64,000 nt of DNA. Origin: Cryptomeria japonica. Lineage: Eukaryota; Streptophyta; Pinopsida; Cupressales; Cupressaceae. Below the pieces are notes generated by a model. It saw only the letters and a list, made by a program, of their open reading frames with translations. It was not told the origin of the DNA and did not search any database. The DNA is taken from positions 670,682,852 through 670,746,851 of the forward strand of contig NC_081412.1 of NCBI RefSeq assembly GCF_030272615.1, written 5' to 3'. Shown here piece after piece: positions 34,800 through 46,367 of the stretch (positions are counted from its first letter, which is position 1; every line of letters starts with the position of its first letter). Made by a program: the position numbers and the translations under genes.

Positions 34800-37180
34800 T
34801 GAATATATTTGTGTATGTGTGACACATTTTTGGTAAGCATTATATTTCTCAATGTTTTTAATTTAAAAGTAATAGAATATATAAATTTTAGTGGGAATGC
34901 CTGTCAATACTTGGGAATGGTTTTTGGGAATGCTTGGGAATGCTTCGAAATGTTTCGAATTAAACGTTACAGTTTATACAATTCGTAAGGAGAAAATGTG
35001 AAATAACAGTGTGATGTAGAAAAATATGTATGGTTACAAGAACAATATTTGTGTGCTTTTGTTGAATATGGTCGACTGGTGTGCGTGTTTGCCACTTTGT
35101 GTTTTTGCTTTATATTTTTCTCTTGCACTGTATTTCTTTCAAATCCGACTCTTGCAATGAGATGAAAATTTCTATTTTATATATGGATTGCATGGTTTCC
35201 CCCTTTTTAATTTCTTCTTTCGAATTTGAAATTTGAATTTGCATTGTTTTTCCATTGAATTTGCAAAAGTAATTCATTTAAGCTTGATTTGATTGTTTTT
35301 GGCTGGAATTTAGTGGCCTTAAATGGTTTTTTCTGTTCTTGCAGGTGGGAGTTGGTGTGAAGAGACGTGAAGGAGACTAGATGGGTTGTACACAAGTGAC
35401 AAAGTGTTGGGTACTGTGCAAGGGGAAGGAGGTGTCATGGCACCGACGTGGACCCAAAGTAGCCAAAATGTGCTATGTGAAGGTCGCGGTTGGGTCCATG
35501 TGTGTCGTGTTGTCAATATTAATGTTTATGTTATGCTTGTTTTATTGGCGGTCGAGGTTGCATAACAAAAACTTGGTCATGCTTAAAAGTTTTACAATGA
35601 CATTTTAATTTTGTTAGAGGGGCCCACACTTTCGCATGGTGGCACATGAAAGTGCCCACGTTGACATATGTTTATTTCGTAAATGCATGTTTTAATATTT
35701 CAAAATGTTATGCAATGTTTTATGTTTTTTTGGTAATGGATACATGTATAGCCCAAAAGATGTTATGTTTAATGTGAATATTTATGCAATTTTTTTTGTT
35801 ATGTTTTTGGTGTGCGGTTGCGCAAGTTTTGTCGGGTAGGGTAGTCATGTGTGGGGCCCACAGTGTGCATGTTCTATATAACCTTCAAGACCCTGCGCAT
35901 GTATTGGCTCCTCTCCCCTATCTAATTTTATTATGCCATTATTTGGCATGACCTCTTTTAAATCTCTTTCTTGAAAGTTGTTCTTTTTTTTTTAATGGCT
36001 GGATAGCCACGAGTTTTATGATTTGGAGACATCTATTTTGGATGTAGAGAGGGTCTCTTTTAGTTAGTGTTATAAAGTTCTTGTGATAATAGGATTTTTA
36101 GTGATGTAAATTTAAATAAAAATAAACAAGTGATCAAATTTTTATCAAGATGAATCTTTATATGGATTGGAGAATCTATGAATGTTAATTACAAGTGAAA
36201 TGAATCTTTTTTGTTGTATATAAAATATCACGACAACCAAATATAATTGTGTCATTTATAAAGTAAGGTGTTCATCTAAACAAGCATTATTGTTATGTAG
36301 AAAGATACTACTCTTATTGTATAAATATTGGGGTGACAATGTCTATGCATTAAAGGACTTCATATTATATGTTCATCTTATAAAAAATTTAAAAGGTAAG
36401 TGCAATAAATACCATATGTTTTTTCATGAAATGTGCAAGGTTCTCAAACAATTTTATGTTCATTTAAAGTTGGATATAAGTTATTTAATAAAAAATAATG
36501 TCTTGCTTTTATAATAATAAATATTTTTTGTGTTTGACTATTGGGTCATTTGTGTTGGATATAAAGATTAGAGATAACAAGATTTATGGTTACTAAAAGA
36601 TATTGAAATCATTTAGGTTGCAGTTAAGTTATATTTTAAAAAAGAATATGATATTGTTCCTACAAAAAATGATATGTGTTTGTTCAACTACTAGGGATTT
36701 CATGATTAAATTTTGGTTGAATCTTTGAGCATTCATTTTAAGGACATTTCTCACTAGACATACTAATGTGGTGAGCTACATAATGACTAACACATTTAAA
36801 CCTTAATTGTAGATAGATAATAAATCATTTCACATTTCTTAAAAAGTTGAAGTCCTACATAATTGCAAAGACTTGGTAGCGCATGAAAGTATTTTAAATT
36901 GCAATAACCGACCTAGCTCTAGCTAAGCAAAGTAAATCCAATGTGTAAACTACCTTCACTAAACAACCTTAAAGATTTACAACATCTCGAGACCAATTTT
37001 GCTGGCAACCAAGTGGTCAATCAGTTGTGAGATCTTACTGGTGCTTTCCTGATAGAGATTAATCTTTTCTTGTCGATCCCTCTTGGAGTTCTCGAGGTTG
37101 AATGGTTTACCATATTTAGAGAAAGTGAAATTTAGCGTGTCATAAAGTCAAGGGGCCCCGAGTGACTATACAGAATGAAT
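34800..37180. other. No confident gene; LTR-like promoter words
   Basis: AT-rich sequence. A 75-codon frame at 35381-35608 contains a hydrophobic segment (GSMCVVLSILMFMLCLFYW), but no family is recognised and the frame may be chance. GGGGCCCACA occurs near 35621 and 35853, and a TATA-like CTATATAACC lies at 35873, so an old LTR may lie at 35600-36000. No termini were established. Confidence 0.3.
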
Positions 37181-37265
37181 GGAAGTTCAAAGTACTACAA
37201 TCCAGAGTCTCTCGACGGGCTTTCCCACCGTTTGACATTGGACTAAGAAACTATCAAAAACTATA

Positions 37266-37840
37266 TTGTGGGACCGTGATGCCCTGAAGGCATCTACAGA
37301 TATAGATGTGTCAACTTCTTTAAACCCATGCCTAGATATAGAAGTCCAAATAGAGTTGTTTGTTTCATCAAAAATTGTTTCAGCGCTCAAAAGTTTAGAG
37401 TCTTCTTGCATGCTGAAAAATATTCAACAATGGAGTTTGAGGAATCTAAAGGAGCTTCCGAGTTTCAAACTTTTATCAAATTTGATAGTGCACAAACTTG
37501 AGATAGTATGGTATAAGAGAGTCGACAGATCTAACATATTGTGTCTTGTTGGAGGATGTTTACCTTTTCAAACTTAAAAACTTACAAAGGTTTTCCAAGT
37601 TCTCATTATTGAAGAAGTTAAAGAAATTAATTTTATATAATTGAAGGAGGGTTGAAGGTCCTCCTGATATTAGTGGCTGCCATGAATTACAGGTACTCCA
37701 TCTAATCTATAATGACAATATTAAAGAACTTCTCAAAATAGGAAAGTTCCCACGATTAGAGGAAATCAATATGAGTTGCTATTCTTGTAAGGAAATCAAT
37801 GTCAGCAATTTTGAATTCCATGTGCACCTTCAAACCTAAT
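37266..37840 (+). pseudogene. Leucine-rich repeat fragment of an NLR-type resistance gene
   Basis: Two frames carry LRR-like spacing. The first (37420-37500) reads WSLRNLKELPSFKLLSNL. The second, after a frameshift near 37575, reads LKNLQRFSKFSLLKKLKKLI, then CHELQVLHLIYNDNIKELL, then FPRLEEINMSC, with a stop in between near 37638. The LxxLxxLxL repeats with C/N positions match the LRR region of plant TIR- or CC-NBS-LRR proteins. No NB-ARC motif (P-loop, kinase-2, GLPL) is present here, so only the repeat region survives. The assignment to NLRs rather than another LRR family is inference. Confidence 0.5.
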
Positions 37841-38010
37841 GATGATCTTCTATCTTGTCTTGGTACTCTTCAAAGGTAAAAGTTCTCAAACTTAGGTGAT
37901 GTAGGTTCACTTAAAGGACAAGACCATTCATGGGATAAGCTATTTCCATGGAGGGAAGACTTATTATTCTATCACATCTTTGTATGAATCACATGAGCAA
38001 AGCTAGTTTT

Positions 38011-38395
38011 TGTAGTCTCTTAAAATGTAGATACTAAATACAAATGAAATAAAATGGAAAACATACACAATGTTAGAAATCTCAAATAGAATTTCTTTTA
38101 TTCAACTTACTTCAATGAATTAAATTTTATCCATTGTCATTTAACTAGTTAAAAGGGAATTTTTATTGAGGTTGTAGCCTCTCTTATAATATTAGGGCAT
38201 GGAAAATCTAAAATGGAGCATACATTATTTACTTGATTTTCTAATTTGTTAATTAAACTTAAAACAAAACATGCAATCTATAAATAGGCTAACAAAATCT
38301 CCACATGTGAAGGAACACATAGCATGGTAGTGTTGCAATGCATGGAGATCAAGTTGAGTTGAATGGTGGTGACACTCAAAAATTGTCTACTATCA
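38011..38395 (-). repeat. 3' LTR of the 38-41 kb element
   Basis: Direct repeat of 40763-41171, roughly 70-75% alike by eye. It is 3' because transcription would run on the minus strand from the right-hand copy. Confidence 0.7.
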
Positions 38396-40762
38396 TATTC
38401 CCTATTGATGTTATGACTCACAATTTGATCTTGAAGCTTTGAAAACTAGATCTTTGCAATTTGATGTGACCTTGTTAGTACAAGATAACTCAATTTGGTG
38501 AAATCCAAACCTTTGCAACTCACTAGGAAACACTTTTTGTAGATGTAAAGTACCCATTTACTAATCTTTCTCCCTCATGAGAGATCATAAGGGTTTCCAT
38601 TCCTTTCTCTAACATAGAGAATACTCATGACACCTTTCAATGTGCCAATAATAGAAATAAGTCATCACCCACTTGAGTGAAACATTCAAACCTTGATTTA
38701 TCACTACCTCTATTTACATTCAAACACTTAGACTTGTACAATCTTTTTCAAACACACTAGTAACATTTTCCCACTAGATTCATCAATCCATCCGTAACAA
38801 ATCTACAAAGAACCTTCCATAGCTTGTCCCTTTTACTCTTTGTTCCAACATGATTATTCTAAGTGATTCTTCAATCCACAAATTGAACAATATTGAAGAT
38901 CCCAACTATTATGTTCTTTGTGTTCATCCCTGTGACAATGCAAACATTGCATACTTTGAGTTGATTTGCATGAACTTGTAACACCTAGCAACATTAGATC
39001 TATTTTTCTTACGATATCCAAGACCTTCACTCTTTGACCTCATAACTAGCTAAATGGGCTCTTTGATTCCTTGCCCATGTTTATCTATTCATTTTCCTTC
39101 ATATCCCTTTTTTACATGATCTTCAAACCAATATTATTTTCAACAAACTTTATTTTGAACGTAACAACTTGCACCTGCAAAATTTGGAGATTCACATATA
39201 TCCTTACCTTCAACTTAACCATATTTACCTGAAGAACTTTAGGTACATCATCGATATCAATTCAAGGACACATCACTCATATCACATGAGCTGTCACATA
39301 CTGAAGAGTTCAACTTTAGATCATCATTCTTTTTTTAAAGAAATTTAACTATTTTTCCAAATCTTCATTCTTCTTTTTGACTTCATCAAAGAACATTAAA
39401 TATTCCTTTAATTCTCCGTTTTCCTTTTTAACTATCTCTAACACTTTTTGAAGAATATAATTTTCACATGTATTTTCATATATATCCTTTCTCAACTCCT
39501 TTTTAGTTTCTACCAATTTTGAATTCTAGATCTTTTAAGTTTAACCAATGCATTTTTCAAAAAATCTGTCATACATTGAACTTGTATTTTTCTCTTCACC
39601 TTTTTACCATTTTTTACAATTGAAACAAAATATTTAAACTCTCCTTGCTTATACTTGAAATTTATTTGAATATTTACACATGCTATCAATTTTCCAAGAT
39701 AATCAATAGCTGTCTAACTCATCAAATTTCACCAAATCTGCAATCTCTATGGACAAACTTTGATCTACCGTAACAGATCTGTAAATATGCAATCTTTGGT
39801 GACTATATACTTTCTTTGTTTTTGATCAAATAGACTACAATCTCTATTTTCTTGATACTTGCAACAAATTTTATTAAAATAATAAATCTCTTCAAATAAA
39901 CATTAATTACTATTTATGTTTTCATTTCAAAGTGTTGCCCTCCTTGCCACAATCTTGAATATCTTTGAATCGTATCCTATTTATTTCTATTTGCTTCTAC
40001 TTTCACTAGCGGTTTTAATGTGTGACCTCTCTTTCTTATTATATACTCTACAATCTCTCTAGTCTATGGCCTTTTCTAAGGCATCTATGAACTCACTTCT
40101 TTTCAAACTCTTTTATTGATCTTGTGTACATGATTCATCGATTGACCTCTTGGATGGGATGATTTGATTGGATGGAATCTGGAATAGTGATTCCTCACAA
40201 TTTAGACACAACGATACTCTTCCTCAAAGACTAGATGGAAACTAACAATCTCATTATCTTTGAGCAATCATTCTATTTTCTTCACATCTACATGGGTGGC
40301 TTCGAGTTCTCAGATTCTCATCTACAAGCTTTCTAGGTAGCAACTTTTCTAAGGAGCTTCAACGTTATGGTCCTAGGATATCCCTTGTTTCAAAGATTAT
40401 TGTGATCTTCAAAATCTTTATAAATTTCCTTTGTAATTTGTCTTCAAACTAACTACATGGGCAACACTTTACATTTGTTGTGATCATTAATTTTTTTGAT
40501 AATTACAGGTTCCTTTGACTAAACTATGGCAGCCTTTACTCTATGACAATCAACTTGTTTTAATCTCTCTAGACATAAGGATTGCATCACCCTCTTTCTT
40601 TCAAAAGTGGTAGCTTCAACTTGAAGTTGAAACATAATGATTTGCTAATTTCATCATTTTCCTCTTTAAAAGTTGTGGAAAATACAACAACCATTCTCAA
40701 TTTTTAACTCTTTTCATGAATTTGCTCCTCACTCAAGATCATTCATCTACTTTGATACCGAT

Positions 40763-41171
40763 TCTAGTTTCTTAAAATTCATAGACTAAATACAAATGAA
40801 ATGAAACAACAAATACGGGCAATGTGAAAAATAAATCTCAATAGAATTTATTTTATTCAACTTCTTTCAATGGATTACATATTACAAATAATCATTAAAT
40901 GGGCAAAAAAAACATTTTTTATAGATGTTGCAACCTTAGTTTGTAGCTTATAAAAATAGGGGCACAACCCAAAATAGAGCATTCATTATTCATTCGAGTT
41001 TCTAAATTCTTAACTAAACTTAAACAAAACATGCAATCTATAGATAGGCTAACCAAAACATTGCATGTGAAAGAACACATAGCATGCCATTGAGATCAAG
41101 GTGTAGTGTGGTGGTACATGAAAGTCAAGTTAAGTTGAACAGTGATGAGACTCGAGCATTTCTTGCTAACA
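40763..41171 (-). repeat. 5' LTR of the 38-41 kb element
   Basis: Direct repeat of 38011-38395. It abuts the primer-binding-site-like word on its left edge, which fixes the element's orientation. Confidence 0.7.
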
Positions 41172-42183
41172 CTTTCAGAGAAAAGTAATGGTAGTCAAAA
41201 GATTAATATTTTTTTCATCGCATTTTTTTATTTAGTTGTATTACTTATGCTGGTAATGATTTTAATTCAGTTAATTTTTTATTCACTACTAGGTTTTCAA
41301 ATGGTTGATGGATGCTCATCCCGTTGACTCATAGGTTTAGTTATTTAATAAAATAAAAATTACATAGTGTTAATTATTTAGTTAATATGTATTTATATAT
41401 TCTTCTGAATTCATTCTACTTCATAACAGTATCATCCAAATATAATGCAATTTATGTAATTTAATTAAAGACATATAGGTTTAGATATTTAATGCTTATT
41501 ATATGGCTTCATTAACTTATTACACAAACTATTATATTAAATATAATATTATAATAATATTAAACTCTTCAATATTTTATGGAAAGAGAGTTAATCATAT
41601 TATTAATAGATTCAACACAATCTATATTTTTTTATGTGGAGAGGCATGCACAATGACATCAAAATGTTAGTAAACAAAAATCCATTTTTGAAACAATTTG
41701 ACATGCAAATGACAGGGAAATCCATGAGATATGCCATGTTTCAATTTTTCTAGAGGTGTTATTTTATTACTCCAAATAAAATAGAACCCTCGCCACTTGT
41801 CTCGAGCTAGATTTGCATGCAGTGGATTTGTATTCTTGATGTTTAGTATTTTAAAAAAACATTTATTTTTTAGATGATTCTCGTCTATTATAAGATATCT
41901 CTCTGCATATTTTACATATATTTTTTAAATATAAGTACACTAGTACTATATGCCCAAAAGCGAAACAGGAAAAACTAAACCATGATGGATATAACTTGAA
42001 ATTTATACATTGCACTAGACTGACTATCTAAAGTAATTATTTTCTTATGAAAACCACCTACAAAATGTAAATTCCCAACTAACCATTTATGTAACTAATA
42101 TGTATTTATTAATTTAACGTAAAACTAAACATAGATAATGTAATAGGCCAACACTTCTTAGTATACTATTTTATTGTTAAATA
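41172..42183. other. No gene seen
   Basis: AT-rich sequence with no supported coding or repeat feature on either strand. Confidence 0.5.
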
Positions 42184-42450
42184 CAAGTTAGTTGCCTTAT
42201 GTCATAGATTGCTGCATTGAAAAGGAAGGCAGCAAATAAAAAACGAAGTCCGGGCACGAAGTCCGGGCACGTTCGTGTTGAGTCGTGTTAATAAGGTTAG
42301 ACTAAATTAGATATGAAAATAAATTATTAATACAAGTTAGTTTCCTTAAGTCATAGATTGCTATGTTGAAAAGGAAGGCAGAAAATTAAAAACGGAAGTC
42401 TGATCACGTTCGTGTTGAGTCGTGTTAATAAGTTTAGACTAAATCAAATT
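42184..42450. repeat. 149-bp tandem duplication
   Basis: CAAGTTAGTTKCCTTAWGTCA begins at 42184 and again at 42333; each copy ends in GTTCGTGTTGAGTCGTGTTA. The first copy holds an extra 13-bp direct repeat (CGAAGTCCGGGCA twice) that the second lacks. Confidence 0.9.
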
Positions 42451-42546
42451 GTTAAACTAAATTCATTCCTACTGCATGTATATGGACTAAACAAGTAATG
42501 CAGTACAACTTCAACTCTTCTTGAATTTTGTCGTTTCTTTGACTTA

Positions 42547-42975
42547 GGCTGGGGTCCCATGGGAGGGGCTTGGGCTCTATTTTTATGGAAAAGGCGGTCC
42601 CATGGGATTTTTTTTTTTTGGCTATAGGATCATTTGGAATCTTCTCTTAAAAGCATCAAATGGGGTAAGGCTGGAATTAGCTCCTACAGCTTAGGGATAA
42701 TTTATGCCACTTGTCAATTATAATTCAATAAAAAATTATTGTTAAAATTGCACATTGGAAAAATAGACACAATGAATCCTTAAATTTAGGAGCTAAAATT
42801 TTAAAGTTGAATTGCACTGTTCATGGGACCACCACCTTCCTTCAATTTAGGAGCTTAAATTTTTAAGCAGAAGTGCACTACTAATTTCATGGGACCACCC
42901 GCTTTAAAAATTTCTTAAAAAATCTCTGCAGCACCCACTCTATATTTTATAAAGCCCCCTCCATAGGACCCCGCC
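42547..42975. mobile_element. MITE with TTA target duplication (Tourist/Harbinger-like)
   Basis: The ends are inverted: GGCTGGGGTCCCATGG on the left, and reading inward from the right GGCGGGGTCCTATGG, with similarity continuing as GGGGCTT. TTA flanks both sides (42544-42546 and 42976-42978), the 3-bp target duplication of PIF/Harbinger elements. A second, inner inverted pair (GGCGGTCCCATGGGAT near 42592 and ATGGGACCACCCGC near 42890) makes a nested hairpin. At 429 bp with no coding capacity, this is a typical non-autonomous MITE. Confidence 0.8.
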
Positions 42976-42979
42976 TTAT

Positions 42980-43800
42980 TCTTATATCTTCATCTTCTCC
43001 AATTACAATTGCTTAATTTTAGTGTTAGGTGAATGTAAAGAGACTAGGCTTGGAATTTGACGGTCACCCATGCCTGTCATATGAATATTTTATGACGGTT
43101 TCGTGATTTCAATGCCTTTCATTTGACGTTTTAAGGAAAATATTAATTGTCAAAACAATATTTAATCTAGACAAAATATTAAAAATATTATTTTCTGTCA
43201 CATAACACTTAATGGTAATTTAAAAGTTTTTAATTGTGGTTGTCTACAATTTAGTTTTAAAAAATGATAATTAAAATGTTGTCGGCATTATTTCTTAAAA
43301 ATCACAAATATGATATATTATATAGATAGAAAGAGTATAAAAATTTAGAAAACAATGATAAAATTGATAATATGTGCAAAAAAATAAATTTACTATGTAA
43401 ATTTTTAAAATCATATCCAAAAATCTTGTTTATAATTAAAATAGAAACAATTAAAAAAACCATATCAAAATATCATTTCAATTATGACAAGTTTCCTAAA
43501 GTAATATAAAAAAATAGATAGTAAAAATTTATATTAAAGTATTATAAAATTAGAAACAACTCTACCTGCCATTTCAAAATATTATAAATCAATGTGTATT
43601 TTTATAATAAACATTCTAAAATAATATATATAAATATTAAAAATTATAATACTATATAATATATATTTCTTCCTATAATTTCTTAAAGATTATTAATAAT
43701 TTGAAGTGTAATATATACGATTTTAGAAAAAAATAACAGATCAATGAATACTGTCCAATAATTTATTAACCTCCAGGCCTGAAAGAGACTACAGAATCGA
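42980..43800. other. AT-rich gene-free stretch
   Basis: Very AT-rich from 43150 on. No coding frame, repeat array or element end could be supported. Confidence 0.5.
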
Positions 43801-43805
43801 CGAAA

Positions 43806-44036
43806 GTTCCGCGAATTTCCATTGGGAACATTGTGCAGGCGTATACATGCTGCTTGCATTGAATCTGTGGCTCTCTTATTTGGAAGTGGGGTACTCGACA
43901 AGCAGGAATTTTTTTTCTGAGCATTCACACTAGGTAATTTCTTTTAATGTAGTGAACCGGCAATTGCCTAGATACCCGACTTCAACAACACGGAAGTTTC
44001 CATCGTTAGGGTTTTCTTTCCTCTTTGGACGAAGGT
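43806..44036 (+). promoter_or_regulatory. Promoter/5'UTR-like segment, copy 1 of 3
   Basis: The segment from TTCCGCGAATTTCCATTGGG to the telobox-like CGTTAGGGTTTTCTTTCC recurs nearly unchanged at 52363-52610 and, shortened on the left, at 50566-50725. Downstream of the two later copies lies an ATG exon, which is why I call it a promoter plus 5'UTR. Here the downstream sequence differs and leads toward the SAUR fragment instead. Confidence 0.6.
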
Positions 44037-44072
44037 TAGGTGAATGCAAAGGGGATGGCTTAAAGATCTCAC

Positions 44073-44175
44073 ACTAACGTTTGACTTCATCTTCCGTTTC
44101 CCGTTCTGTTTTCTGTTGCACTACTCTGACTTTCAACAGTCACGATCACGACAACTTCTGTCCAATCCAGCGGTC
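44073..44175. repeat. Segment present in inverted orientation at 50438-50564
   Basis: CACACTAACGTTTGACTTC, then TCTTCCGTTTCCCGTTC, then ACTCTGACTTTC and CAACTTCTGYCYAATCCAG appear here on the plus strand and, with modest divergence, on the minus strand at 50564-50438. Confidence 0.8.
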
Positions 44176-44217
44176 ACACTCTTCAAAGAGAAAAAGACAT
44201 TTCAGCTCAAGAGATGA

Positions 44218-44421
44218 GTTGGTGAACAGATCGTGTGGTGGTCTCCCTGTGCAGTGTATGTTGGCAGTGAACGATGTAGGTATATCATCCCCACAAAGTA
44301 TTTTAATCATTCTCTGTTTATGGAATTGCTAGACAATGCCGTGGGAGAGTATGGGTTTGCTCACCAAATGGGACTTACAATTCTCTGTAAATGCCAAAAG
44401 AGAAAAAGAGCCATCTGGTGA
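44218..44421 (+). pseudogene. SAUR (small auxin-up RNA) protein, C-terminal half
   Basis: The frame reads CAVYVGSERCRYIIPTKYF, then NHSLFMELLDNAVGEYGFAH, then QMGLTILC, which is the conserved SAUR core (family pattern AVYVG...RFxVPxxYLxHPxF...LLxxAEEEFGFxxxxGLTIPC). The usual residues upstream (a basic N-terminus and VPKGHF) are missing: an in-frame TGA lies at 44215 and no ATG precedes the core, while another frame upstream carries unrelated Ser/Arg-rich sequence. The tail (KCQKRKRAIW) is short. SAUR proteins inhibit PP2C-D phosphatases and promote acid growth. This copy is probably a pseudogene unless an upstream exon or start has been missed. Family assignment is strong; functionality is not. 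Confidence 0.85.
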
Positions 44422-44424
44422 ACT

Positions 44425-46365
44425 ATAATATGTATGGGGAATGTAAATTTTATGTATTGTTTATTTTGGAAATGTTATGTTTTAATTAAATATTTATATT
44501 TTGATGTATAAATAGTTGCTAAATTTAAAATGAAAGGTAAGATTTTTTGTTAGCATACTTACATCCCATCTATTGTTCTTATTGTAGAATGTATTGACAA
44601 AAAATAAAATAAAATTCTCTCTTAAAATTATAGACTACATGAAAACATTTTATTTAAAATGAAATTTTGTTGTGATTAAGATGAATGTTGTAAAATTAAA
44701 TAATTAAATGTGTACCTTCAAATGTGAGAATGTATGTTTTAAGGGTGGAAATTGAAAAAATTATACTTGAAATTTTATAAAAGGTGTTTTTAAAATAGAA
44801 AATTTGAAGAAAAGTATGATATAAATGTTTGAACAACATGATTTGATAATAATTTTTATTTTTGTCAAAATATATTCTTACCTAAGTAAGAATCATTCAA
44901 TACATAAAAAAATTAAACCGCACATATCAAAATTAAAATCTAAATATTTTTGAGTTAATATAGTCAAACAATCTAAACCAAGTAGGCTCTCACATTATGC
45001 TCTAAAAGAATTGCATTAGAAGATATCATCCTTTATTTTTAGGAGTTTCACTAATTTAAAATGTCACAAGAAAGTTGATTTAGACAAGGGAATTACTTAT
45101 TTATATTTAAAATATTTCATGTTTGACAATATTATTAGTAGAATAAATATTTGTAAGAAACATTGTCCATCTCAAATTTACCTTGATGATAGAGTCAAAA
45201 TTCCATTATAAAATAAGCAATATCAAAATTTGAAAATACCAAACAATCACATTATCATATGTGTATATATTTGCAAGTTAAAGACTATGCTTTGAGGGAG
45301 TTAAATATTGTTTCCAATGCATGTAAAGATATCACCTTTTATCCTTAGGAGATTCTTCTATCTAAAATTCTCATAAAAATTATACTCAACAACTTACCAC
45401 CATCTCTTACTAGGAGATTGTATCATCCAGATTTTTCATTAAAAGTATAATTAGCAATTGGATTCATAGGTTCAATAGAAATGTTGATAATTTTTGAAAC
45501 ATGTAGTAAAACTTTCTTAGAGTTACATATCTTTTTCATAATTAAATTCAAAATTAAATAGAAAATTATATAAAATCCATGTAATTTATGATGAATTATT
45601 TCAAGGATGGTAATTAGTACAATTTTTTTATGGTATAGTAGAAAAATAACTAGAATTAAAATTCCTGTATCATAGTTGAAATTCTACCCATCTAAATTTT
45701 ATTAAAACCAAAGATATTCATTTTAATACAACAAAAAGGACTATTTCTTGACTCATTGAATGTGTAAGGGCTTTTATTTTTATCTTCATGGTGGGATATT
45801 TATTTCTCTTAGTCCTAGGTTTTCCTACACTTTTATTAAGCTTGCTTGATTTCATAAAGTTTAATTAATTAATATTTAGGATACAATGTAAAGGTGTCCC
45901 CTTCCTTAAAAGGTGGAGCATTCTATAGAGGGTGTATCATATTATATTTTTAAACTACTTGGTGGTCACACCCTATTAGTTGGATTGGCCACCTCCATCT
46001 TGTATTCAAATCTATATAAACTCACTACCTAGCTTGTATTTGGCATCTATTCTAGTCTTGAGGTACACTTACATTGTTGTAGAAATCATTCTTTTGTAGC
46101 TTTTATTTGAACTCATAATGCAATCTTGTCATCTTGACATTAAAAAATCTCTTGGAGTCATAGATATGTACTTGCTTTATTTCATTTATCGTTTTACAAT
46201 TTATCTTCCTCATAAAATCCTTCTTTCAAATTTCAACTCAAGTGGCTTCATGAATCTTCTTTGCAAGAGTGTATCATAGATTGGTGGGCCATGGGGAAGC
46301 CTGCATTTGAGACTCCAATTTGTCAAGTACAAGAAGTAGAACTAGAATCTAGGCAATCCTTCAGT
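44425..46365. other. AT-rich gene-free stretch
   Basis: No frame, splice-flanked exon or repeat array could be supported on either strand. Confidence 0.5.
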
Positions 46366-46367
46366 AT

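Larger units (their letters stand above)
38011..41171 (-). mobile_element. LTR retrotransposon without recognisable gag/pol, minus orientation
   Basis: Two diverged direct repeats flank a 2.4-kb interior: the left copy at 38011-38395 and the right copy at 40763-41171. Both contain AAACATGCAATCTATA and GAACACATAGCATG in the same order. Read on the minus strand, the 5' LTR (right copy) starts TGTTAGCAAG. It is directly followed by ATCGGTATCAAAGTAG, which resembles the tRNA-iMet primer-binding site TGGTATCAGAGC with a few changes. The 3' LTR starts TGATAGTAGAC. The interior shows no gag, protease, RT or integrase motif, so the element is either badly decayed or a non-autonomous type. The flanking 5-mers (GTTTT/CTTTC) match only weakly. 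Confidence 0.75.

Noticed and set aside
37187-37411. A 74-codon minus-strand frame opposite the LRR fragment
   Set aside because: No motif is recognised, and the plus strand gives a clearer repeat pattern extending beyond the overlap.
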